Shown here: positions 7,081 to 11,774 of the stretch, one piece after another
How positions within the stretch are numbered: position 1 is the stretch's first letter
Layout of the letters: the number at the start of each line of letters is the position of its first letter
Assembly (NCBI GenBank): GCA_002083475.1
Contig: LWDI01000018.1
Location: 1-11,774, forward strand
Length of the DNA: 11,774 bases
Source: Proteobacteria bacterium SG_bin5
Lineage (GTDB): Bacteria; Pseudomonadota; Alphaproteobacteria; Sphingomonadales; Sphingomonadaceae
Reading direction: 5' to 3'
Translations under genes and position numbers: made by a program
Notes under the pieces: generated by a model
Told to the model about the DNA's origin: nothing
The model's input: the letters and a program-made list of their open reading frames with translations, nothing else
The model's database searches: none

Positions 7081-8277
7081 CTAAACGATCTCGAACAACC
7101 CCGCCGCGCCTTGGCCGCCGGCGGTGCACATCGCGACCACCACCCAGCGTACCCCGCGCTTGCGCCCCTCGATCAGCGCGTGGCCGACGAGGCGCGAGCC
7201 GGTCATGCCGAAGGGATGGCCGATCGCGATCGCGCCGCCGTTGACGTTGTATTTTTCCGGATCGATGCCGAGCGTATCGCGGCAATAAAGGCATTGCGAG
7301 GCGAAGGCTTCGTTCAGCTCCCACAGGCCGATGTCCGCCACGCTCAGCCCCGCGCGCGCGAGCAATTTGGGGATGGCGAAAACCGGGCCGATGCCCATTT
7401 CGTCGGGCGCGCAGCCGGCGACCTGAAAGCCGCGATAGACGCCCAGCACCTCGCGCCCCTCGGCCTCGGCGGTGGCGCGGTCCATCAGCAATTGGCACGA
7501 GGCGCCGTCCGAAAGCTGGCTGGCATTGCCGGCGGTGACGTTCGCGCCCGGGCCGCTGAACGCGCCGCCCGGCCACACCGTCTTGAGCCCCGCGAGCGCT
7601 TCATAGGTCGTCCCCGGGCGGATGCCCTCGTCCTGGGTGACGGTTACTTGCTCTTCGCCGATCCGCTCGCCCGCCTTGTCGAGCAGCGCGCGCGTCACGG
7701 TGATCGGCACGATCTCCTCGGCGAAGGCGCCCGTCGCGAGCCCGCGCGCCGCGCGCTGCTGGCTCTCGGCGCCATAAAGATCCTGCGCCTCGCGGCTGAT
7801 GCCATAGCGTTCGGCGACGATCTCGGCGGTTTCGATCATCGGCGCATAGGCCGCCGGCACCTGGCGCGTGACCGAGGCGTTGACGTGGCGCGGCGCGTCC
7901 TTGGTGACCGTGAAGCTGATCGATTCCATGCCGCCCGCCAGCGCCACGTCGATCTCGTCGCAGATGATCGAACGCGCGGCGAGCGCGACCGCCGTCAACC
8001 CCGAGCCGCATTTGCGATCGAGCGTGAAGGCCGGCACCGACAGCGGCAGCCCGGCGGCGAACACGCCCATCCGGCCCGCATTCCCCCCTTGCGTGCCCCA
8101 TTGATTGCCCACGCCCCAGAACACCTCGTCGATCCGCGCCGGGTCGACGCCCGCGCGCGCGACCGCCGCGTTCATCACATGGCCCGCGAGCACCGGCGCC
8201 TCGGTGATGTTGAACGCGCCGCGATAGGCCTTGCCGATCGCGGTGCGCGCGGTGCTGACGATCGCGGCTTCGCGCAT
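7081..8277 (-). CDS. Thiolase (acetyl-CoA C-acetyltransferase / acyltransferase)
   Basis: A 398-residue thiolase, the usual length for the biosynthetic and degradative class. It forms or cleaves beta-ketoacyl-CoA and probably acts in fatty acid breakdown or acetoacetyl-CoA synthesis. The nucleophile is Cys90 in DRKCGSGLTA. NEAFA is at 322-326, His354 lies in GGAIAIGHPFGMTG, and Cys384 in CTAGGQG is the second catalytic cysteine. All are intact. The start is ATG 8277 with AAGGAGAGGG immediately upstream; the frame is open further up, but the homology clearly begins at MREAAIVSTARTAIGK. It appears to be a single-gene unit: no beta-oxidation partner is next to it, and the downstream neighbour is the AT-rich island. 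Substrate chain length cannot be read from sequence. Confidence 0.95.
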   Translation of the reverse strand: MREAAIVSTARTAIGKAYRGAFNITEAPVLAGHVMNAAVARAGVDPARIDEVFWGVGNQWGTQGGNAGRMGVFAAGLPLSVPAFTLDRKCGSGLTAVALAARSIICDEIDVALAGGMESISFTVTKDAPRHVNASVTRQVPAAYAPMIETAEIVAERYGISREAQDLYGAESQQRAARGLATGAFAEEIVPITVTRALLDKAGERIGEEQVTVTQDEGIRPGTTYEALAGLKTVWPGGAFSGPGANVTAGNASQLSDGASCQLLMDRATAEAEGREVLGVYRGFQVAGCAPDEMGIGPVFAIPKLLARAGLSVADIGLWELNEAFASQCLYCRDTLGIDPEKYNVNGGAIAIGHPFGMTGSRLVGHALIEGRKRGVRWVVVAMCTAGGQGAAGLFEIV

Positions 8278-8417
8278 GTCCCTCTCCTTCTTCCCGATCA
8301 CCGAGCGATAGCGGGTGGGGCGAAGAGGGCAAGCGCCCCCCGTGACGGACGGCGGCGGAACCACGATACCGCCGTCTGGTGACCCCGGGAGGCACAAGGG
8401 CAGGTCACATAAGCCTA

Positions 8418-8444
8418 TCCGCGCCAGCCGCGCGGGAGGTTACA
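8418..8444 (-). promoter_or_regulatory. Possible leftward ECF-type promoter, TGTAACC-N16-CGGA
   Basis: Minus-strand TGTAACC (8438-8444) is followed after exactly 16 bases by CGGA (8418-8421). It differs by one base in the -10 element from the site in front of the sigma gene. It would direct transcription toward the thiolase with a leader of about 130 bases. The single mismatch and long leader make it weaker than the plus-strand site 40 bp away. Confidence 0.3.
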
Positions 8445-8485
8445 TTCGCCGCCGGGCACGATATGCAAATTATTCAACCAGCCCG

Positions 8486-8512
8486 TGTAACCGGGGGAGC
8501 GCGCGCGTCGAA
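8486..8512 (+). promoter_or_regulatory. ECF sigma promoter of the sigma/anti-sigma operon, TGTAACC-N16-CGAA
   Basis: TGTAACC at 8486-8492 and CGAA at 8509-8512 are separated by exactly 16 bases. I recall GTAACC-N16-CGAA as the consensus for SigF-type ECF sigma factors with NrsF anti-sigma partners in Caulobacter; the gene pair downstream is of that type, so autoregulation is expected. The -10 element includes the first base of the ATG at 8512, so a transcript from here would begin near 8518-8521. Confidence 0.65.
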
Positions 8513-8526
8513 TGGCCTTGTCGGGA

Positions 8527-9066
8527 GTGCAGCGAAGGACGAGCGAGGACCAGCTCAAAGCCTGGATGGTGCGTGGCCTGGAAGGCGACGCCGCCGCCCA
8601 GAACGCGTTGCTGACCGCGCTTTTGCCGTTGCTGCGATCCTTTTTCGCGCGCCGCCTGCGGGGGGCGGCGGACGATGTCGAGGATCTGGTGCAGGAAACG
8701 CTGATCGCCATTCACACGAGGCGCGCCAGCTACGACCGCGACCGGCCGTTCACGGCCTGGGCCTATGCGGTCGCCCGCTACAAGATGATCGATCATTTCC
8801 GCCGCACCAAGCAGACGGTGCCGTTCGAGGATCTGGCCGATATTCTGGTCGCCGAGGGCTATCAGGACGCGGCCAGCGCCAAGCTGGACGTCGATGCCTT
8901 GCTCGAAGGGGTCTCCCCCAAACAGGCCGAGGCGATCAGGCGGACCAAGATCGATGGCCAAAGCGTTGCCGAAGCCGCGCAGGCGCAGGGCATTAGCGAG
9001 GCCGATGTGAAAGTTTCCGTGCATCGCGGGCTGAAGGCGCTCGCGGCGCGGTTGAAGGGCAAGTGA
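8527..9066 (+). CDS. ECF-family RNA polymerase sigma factor (SigF/NrsF type)
   Basis: A small sigma factor of 179 residues from GTG 8527, or 184 from ATG 8512. Region 2 covers AADDVEDLVQETLIAIH to FTAWAYAVARYKMIDHFRR, including the DxxQE core-binding and aromatic promoter-melting segments. Region 4 is the C-terminal helix-turn-helix, from VSPKQAEAIRRTKIDG through VSVHRGLKALAARL. The motif LKAWMVRGLEGDAAAQNALL at the N-terminus is typical of the group paired with NrsF. I prefer GTG 8527 because the -10 promoter element overlaps ATG 8512 and family members usually begin just before this motif; neither start has a well-spaced ribosome binding site. The stop overlaps or nearly touches the anti-sigma start, giving a coupled operon. 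It probably directs a membrane-sensed metal or oxidative stress response, by analogy with Caulobacter. Confidence 0.92.
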   Translation: MQRRTSEDQLKAWMVRGLEGDAAAQNALLTALLPLLRSFFARRLRGAADDVEDLVQETLIAIHTRRASYDRDRPFTAWAYAVARYKMIDHFRRTKQTVPFEDLADILVAEGYQDAASAKLDVDALLEGVSPKQAEAIRRTKIDGQSVAEAAQAQGISEADVKVSVHRGLKALAARLKGK

Positions 9067-9071
9067 CGTCG

Positions 9072-9713
9072 ATGCGCACCGAAGAGTTGATCCAGAGCCT
9101 GGCCGCCAGCACGCGGCCGGTGCCGCGCCACGCGGTCGAGCAGCGCGTGCTCGCCGGGCTGTTGCTCGGCGCCGCCGGCGCCTTCGCGTTGATCGCGGGG
9201 GGGCTCGGGCTGCGCGGCGATCTGCCGAGCGCGATGATGCAGGGCCATTTCCTGATGAAATGGGGCTATAGCCTGTCGCTCGGCGTGATCGCGGTGATGG
9301 CGGTGCTGCGCGCGGCGCGCCCCGAATCGCCGCCGTGGCGCTCGGCCTGGTTGCTCGCGGTGCCGGTGGTGCTGCTAATGGTCGGGTCGGTCGCCGAACT
9401 CGCCGCCGCCCCCGCCGATCATCGCATGGCGATGGTGATGGGGCACAGCAATTGGCAGTGCATGCTCTGGGTGAGCTTGCTCTCGCTGCCGATCTTCGCC
9501 GGGCTGCTCTGGGCATTCCGACGCTTCGCACCGACCCGGCTGCGCACCGCCGGCGCCGCGCTGGGCGTGACGGCGGGGGCGACCTCGGCGGCGATCTATG
9601 CGCTCCATTGCAGCGAGGTGACCGCGACCTTCGTGGTGACCTGGTATAGTTTGGGGATCGCGATCGCGGCGGCGATCGGCGCACTGGCGGGGCCGCGGCT
9701 GCTGCGCTGGTAG
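9072..9713 (+). CDS. NrsF-family (DUF1109) membrane anti-sigma factor
   Basis: Polytopic inner-membrane protein, 213 residues from ATG 9072, with six hydrophobic segments; it is expected to hold the sigma factor encoded just upstream at the membrane. The short N-terminus MRTEELIQSLAASTRPV fits the family start and the likely sigma-binding part. Two cysteines, at 130 in NWQCMLW and 180 in LHCSEVT, match the spacing of the two conserved cysteines reported as essential for signal sensing in Caulobacter NrsF. An in-frame GTG at 9063 overlaps the sigma stop (GTGA) and is an alternative start; GAAGGG at 9055-9060 could serve either. The proposed role is release of the sigma factor when the cysteines react with metal ions or oxidants; the inducer here is unknown. 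Confidence 0.9.
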   Translation: MRTEELIQSLAASTRPVPRHAVEQRVLAGLLLGAAGAFALIAGGLGLRGDLPSAMMQGHFLMKWGYSLSLGVIAVMAVLRAARPESPPWRSAWLLAVPVVLLMVGSVAELAAAPADHRMAMVMGHSNWQCMLWVSLLSLPIFAGLLWAFRRFAPTRLRTAGAALGVTAGATSAAIYALHCSEVTATFVVTWYSLGIAIAAAIGALAGPRLLRW

Positions 9714-9750
9714 CGGCGCGCGCGGTCTTTACCCCACCGACCGACCCGAT

Positions 9751-9772
9751 ACCCCGGCCGCCCGGCCGGGGT
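9751..9772. terminator. Strong GC hairpin after the sigma/anti-sigma operon
   Basis: ACCCCGGCCG and CGGCCGGGGT form a near-perfect palindrome with a minimal loop, 37 bases past the anti-sigma stop. There is no T-run afterwards, so it may be a factor-assisted terminator or one copy of a dispersed CACCCCGGC...GCCGGGGTG hairpin. A related hairpin follows the next gene at 10945-10974. Confidence 0.5.
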
Positions 9773-9823
9773 GGCGGTGTTTGAGCATCGGGGGCATGAT
9801 GCCGGGCGCCGCGCCCCGAGCAA

Positions 9824-9899
9824 GTGCCTCGACTTCGGCGAAGCCGAAGCCTGTCCTCGGGCTTGGCGAAGCCCAGACCCGGGGGGTCGGCACGAACGG
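9824..9899. repeat. Dispersed-repeat segment bounded by GTGCCTCGAC and TCGGCACGAACGG
   Basis: The segment begins GTGCCTCGAC, contains CTTCGGCGAAGCCGAAG (a 7-bp stem with a GAA loop) and ends TCGGCACGAACGG. The same two end sequences occur closer together at 11070-11096. It is probably a sphingomonad intergenic repeat. The 410-bp gap 9714-10123 also holds the GC hairpin at 9751 and the promoter at 10050; I see no gene in it. Confidence 0.5.
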
Positions 9900-10049
9900 G
9901 GTTTCCCTTTGAATAGGACAGACTCTAGGATTTGCGCTCGGCCCTTGCCCTGGGCGAGCGTCCTCGGTTGATCCCATCCCCGAAAAGCCCGATATTTATT
10001 CCAACCCCGCCCAAATCCGGCCCCCGCGCGCGAAATCACGCGGCGCCGC

Positions 10050-10076
10050 TGTAACCGCCCCCGGCGGGCAAGCGTA
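10050..10076 (+). promoter_or_regulatory. Candidate ECF promoter of the DUF1223 gene, TGTAACC-N16-CGTA
   Basis: TGTAACC at 10050-10056 and CGTA at 10073-10076 have the same 16-base spacing as the site before the sigma gene and differ from it by one base in the -10 element. A transcript would start near 10082-10085, leaving a leader of about 40 bases that includes the AGGAG ribosome binding site at 10111-10115. This places the DUF1223 gene in the likely regulon of the neighbouring sigma factor. Confidence 0.5.
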
Positions 10077-10123
10077 AGGGCAAGCAGAAGGTTCGGCCTT
10101 CCCCATTTTCAGGAGCTTCACCG

Positions 10124-10855
10124 ATGCGCTCGCTTCTCGCCCTCACTTCCGCCCTCGCGCTCGCCGCTTGCTCGGGCGCGACTGCCAACCCCATCGCCCC
10201 GGCCGCCAAGGGCAAGGCCCAGACCGCCCAAGCGGGCGACCCGGCGCACCCGGTCGTCGTCGAGCTTTATCAGAGCCAGGGTTGCTCGAGCTGCCCGCCG
10301 GCCGACAAGGTCGTCAACCGCCTCGCCGATCGCAACGACGTGATCCCGCTGTCGTTCGCGGTGACTTATTGGGACGATCTCGGCTGGAAGGACACGTTCG
10401 GCAGCCCGGCCTATACCGCGCGCCAATGGGATTATGCCCATGCCGCCGGCCGCCCCGTGGTCGCGACCCCGCAAGTGATCGTCAACGGCCGCGACGCGGT
10501 GCTCGGCAGCCGCGAGGGCGAGCTCAACGCGGCGATCGCGCGCAACGTCCGCAAGGACGGCCCGGCGATCAAGGCCGAGGGCGGCAAGGTCGCGATCGGC
10601 GCCGGCGCCCCCGCCAAGGCGATCGTGTGGGTGGTGCGCTATGATCCGCGCACGCTCGACGTCGCGGTGCGCGGCGGCGAGAACGAAGGCGTCACCATCC
10701 CCCACCGCAACATCGTCAAGCAGCTGGTGAACGTCGGCGCCTGGACCGGCAAGGCGCAGAGCTACACGCTGCCCGCCGCCCCCGCCGGGCTCAAGACCGC
10801 GGTGCTCGTGCAAAATGGCAAGGGCGGCGCGATCCTCTCGGCCGCGAAGATCTAA
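10124..10855 (+). CDS. DUF1223 family thioredoxin-like lipoprotein
   Basis: A 243-residue exported protein. The signal peptide MRSLLALTSALALAAC ends in a lipobox (LAAC, Cys16), so it is probably a lipoprotein. The DUF1223 core follows: VVELYQSQGCSSCPPAD, with a CxxC pair at Cys54 and Cys57 like a thioredoxin active site. After it come YWDDLGWKDTFGSPAYTARQ and TPQVIVNGRDAVLGSR, with the cis-proline-like TPQV of thioredoxin folds. The start is secure: AGGAG lies 8 bases upstream. The family's function is not known to me; a periplasmic thiol or metal-related role fits the motif. A candidate ECF promoter at 10050 links it to the stress sigma operon upstream. A 12-bp stem hairpin right after the stop probably ends its transcript. 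Confidence 0.92.
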   Translation: MRSLLALTSALALAACSGATANPIAPAAKGKAQTAQAGDPAHPVVVELYQSQGCSSCPPADKVVNRLADRNDVIPLSFAVTYWDDLGWKDTFGSPAYTARQWDYAHAAGRPVVATPQVIVNGRDAVLGSREGELNAAIARNVRKDGPAIKAEGGKVAIGAGAPAKAIVWVVRYDPRTLDVAVRGGENEGVTIPHRNIVKQLVNVGAWTGKAQSYTLPAAPAGLKTAVLVQNGKGGAILSAAKI

Positions 10856-10861
10856 GCGAGA

Positions 10862-10899
10862 CTTGCGCCCCCGTTTCGCCCCTTTTTCGGGGGCGCAAG
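10862..10899 (+). terminator. Hairpin terminator candidate after the DUF1223 gene
   Basis: CTTGCGCCCCCG at 10862-10873 pairs perfectly with CGGGGGCGCAAG at 10888-10899, a 12-bp stem with a 14-base loop containing T5. It begins 6 bases after the stop codon. There is no T-tail after the second arm, so it is not a textbook intrinsic terminator, but its position and strength suggest transcript end formation or protection. Confidence 0.5.
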
Positions 10900-10944
10900 A
10901 CCGGCGTCGGCTCGGATCGACGCACGCCGCGCCCGACGCTCGAT

Positions 10945-10974
10945 CGGCACCCCGGCCCCCGAGCCGGGGTGCCG
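10945..10974. repeat. 12-bp perfect-stem GC hairpin
   Basis: CGGCACCCCGGC (10945-10956) and GCCGGGGTGCCG (10963-10974) pair perfectly around a 6-base loop. Its core (ACCCCGGC/GCCGGGGT) is shared with the hairpin at 9751-9772, so the DUF1223 gene is bracketed by two copies of the same hairpin type. It may act as a bidirectional terminator or a dispersed palindrome. Confidence 0.55.
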
Positions 10975-11023
10975 CTCTGATCGACGGCCTTGGCCGATAT
11001 GGATTAGCAGCGTTCGCCCTGCC

Positions 11024-11096
11024 CTTGTCGAAGGGTAGTCCTTCCTTGCGACGGTCGACAAGAAGAACGGTGCCTCGACGAGCTCGGCACGAACGG
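11024..11096. repeat. Intergenic dispersed repeat with CTTGTCGA/TCGACAAG arms
   Basis: CTTGTCGA (11024-11031) and TCGACAAG (11055-11062) are inverted arms. GTGCCTCGAC (11070-11079) and TCGGCACGAACGG (11084-11096) follow and repeat the ends of the segment at 9824-9899. CCTTGTCGAAGGG and GTGCCTCGAC-type sequences are, from memory, frequent intergenic repeats in Sphingomonas genomes. Together with the hairpins at 10862 and 10945 this fills most of the 346-bp gap 10856-11201; no gene is seen there. Confidence 0.5.
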
Positions 11097-11201
11097 TAGC
11101 AACGCACGGCTCGAGTCACGCGGTGATTTCCGGCGGGGCGCCAGCGCGACAGTGGTTCCCCCCATCTGTCCCTCGGCCGCCCCGGCTGATAGAGCGGCGG
11201 C

Positions 11202-11624
11202 ATGCTGCTCCACATCGTCGCGCGCGGGCGGATCGGGCGGTCGCCCGAAGCCGAGCTGGTCGATCGCTATCTCCAGCGCATCGCCTGGCCGACGCGGCTG
11301 ACCGAGCTGCCCGACACCGGCGGCCGGCCGCCGCCGCTCGCGGGCGCGACCAAGCAAGTGCTGCTCGACGAGACCGGCCACATCCTCGGCTCGAAAGCCT
11401 TCGCCGAACGGCTCGGCCGGTGGCGCGACGAGGGGGTGCGCGAGGCGCGTTTCCTGATCGGGGCGGCCGACGGCTTCGGTGACGCCGAGCGCGCCGAGGC
11501 CGATCTGCTGCTCTCGTTCGGGCGGCTCACCTGGCCGCATCTGCTCGCGCGCGCGATGCTCGCCGAGCAACTCTATCGGGCGACGAGCATCCTTGCCAAC
11601 CACCCCTATCACCGCGAAGGATAG
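11202..11624 (+). CDS. 23S rRNA (pseudouridine(1915)-N(3))-methyltransferase RlmH
   Basis: A 140-residue SPOUT-fold methyltransferase, close to the family's usual size of about 140-160. It methylates N3 of pseudouridine 1915 in helix 69 of 23S rRNA on assembled 70S ribosomes, using S-adenosylmethionine. The knot and SAM-binding part contains FLIGAADGF (84-92) and the segment LLLSFGRLTWPHLLARAMLAEQLYRA; the family-typical tail NHPYHREG closes the protein (133-140). The start MLLHIVARGRIG fits the family; only a weak GAGCGG lies upstream. It is followed after 4 bases by the EnvC-like gene, a gene order common in alphaproteobacteria, where rsfS often precedes it; rsfS is not present in this window. 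Confidence 0.96.
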   Translation: MLLHIVARGRIGRSPEAELVDRYLQRIAWPTRLTELPDTGGRPPPLAGATKQVLLDETGHILGSKAFAERLGRWRDEGVREARFLIGAADGFGDAERAEADLLLSFGRLTWPHLLARAMLAEQLYRATSILANHPYHREG

Positions 11625-11628
11625 GGGG

Positions 11629-11774
11629 GTGCGACGGTTTTTCCTGATCGGCGCGGGCCTGAGCCTGGGCGCCGCCGCCCCCGACGCCGGGGTGCGCGCG
11701 CTCGATGCCGCCAAGCGCCAATCGGCGGCCGCCCAAGCGCGCGCCGACGCGCTCGCCGCGCAAGCCGCCGCCGA
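11629..11774 (+). CDS. Probable EnvC-like murein hydrolase activator, 5' end only
   Basis: Only the first 48 codons are in the window. The frame starts at GTG 11629, with AAGGA at 11617-11621 (inside the end of rlmH) about 7 bases upstream. The product begins with a basic residue pair and hydrophobic segment (VRRFFLIGAGLSLGAAAP), a likely signal peptide. An Ala/Gln/Arg-rich helical stretch (AKRQSAAAQARADALAAQ) follows, as expected for the coiled coil that opens EnvC-type proteins. EnvC activates amidases that split septal peptidoglycan and ends in an M23-like domain, which would lie beyond the right edge. The identification rests on the position right after rlmH and the N-terminal character. 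It is probably translated with rlmH from one mRNA. Confidence 0.62.
   Translation, partial: MRRFFLIGAGLSLGAAAPDAGVRALDAAKRQSAAAQARADALAAQAAA

Noticed and set aside
7111..8382. 423-codon plus-strand open frame antisense to the thiolase
   Set aside because: The opposite strand encodes an intact thiolase with all catalytic residues; the shadow has no recognisable motifs.
10118..11215. 365-codon minus-strand open frame over the DUF1223 gene and the following gap
   Set aside because: It is antisense to a secure lipoprotein gene, crosses several hairpins and has the composition of an antisense shadow.
1..11774. CRISPR arrays, tRNA genes, integrase or transposase genes, toxin-antitoxin pairs
   Set aside because: Looked for across both strands; no regularly spaced repeats, no tRNA-like cloverleaf and no recombinase motifs were recognised by eye.

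Overview
This is a high-GC window (for example 40 of 60 bases are G/C at 4861-4920), most likely chromosomal DNA of an alphaproteobacterium of the Sphingomonas group. The inference rests on the ECF sigma/NrsF pair, a TonB-like protein of a type I associate with sphingomonads, rlmH followed by an EnvC-like gene, and dispersed palindromic repeats. I made no database comparison.

Layout, left to right. Bases 1-223 hold an imperfect 80-bp palindrome and no gene. On the minus strand, 224-1929 encode an ABC-2 type exporter (permease and ATPase overlapping by 4 nt). A nested inverted-repeat block (2014-2182) separates it from a classical short-chain dehydrogenase (2192-2962, minus). Divergent from the SDR is a two-domain alpha/beta hydrolase-OsmC protein (3050-4258, plus). 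It converges on a membrane-anchored TonB-like protein (4295-5071, minus).

Bases 5156 to about 7050 are a strikingly AT-rich island (20 of 60 bases are G/C at 5281-5340) carrying one minus-strand gene. As given, the gene is broken into three reading-frame segments. Each break falls in a run of eight identical bases (6538-6545 and 6406-6413). Removing one base from each run joins the segments into a single protein of about 593 residues with two C-terminal membrane segments. A sigma70-like promoter and an AGGAGG ribosome binding site precede it. This is the most unusual item in the window.

Beyond the island come a thiolase (7081-8277, minus) and an ECF sigma factor with its NrsF-type membrane anti-sigma (8527-9713, plus). 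These are followed by a DUF1223 thioredoxin-like lipoprotein (10124-10855, plus), rlmH (11202-11624, plus), and the 5' end of a probable EnvC-like murein hydrolase activator running off the right edge.

The sigma gene is preceded by TGTAACC-N16-CGAA, which I recall as the Caulobacter SigF promoter pattern. A near-identical TGTAACC-N16-CGTA lies ahead of the DUF1223 gene. This suggests a local stress regulon in which the sigma factor controls itself, its anti-sigma and the DUF1223 lipoprotein. The remaining genes are ordinary core or accessory metabolism. No tRNA, rRNA, CRISPR array, transposase or integrase was seen.
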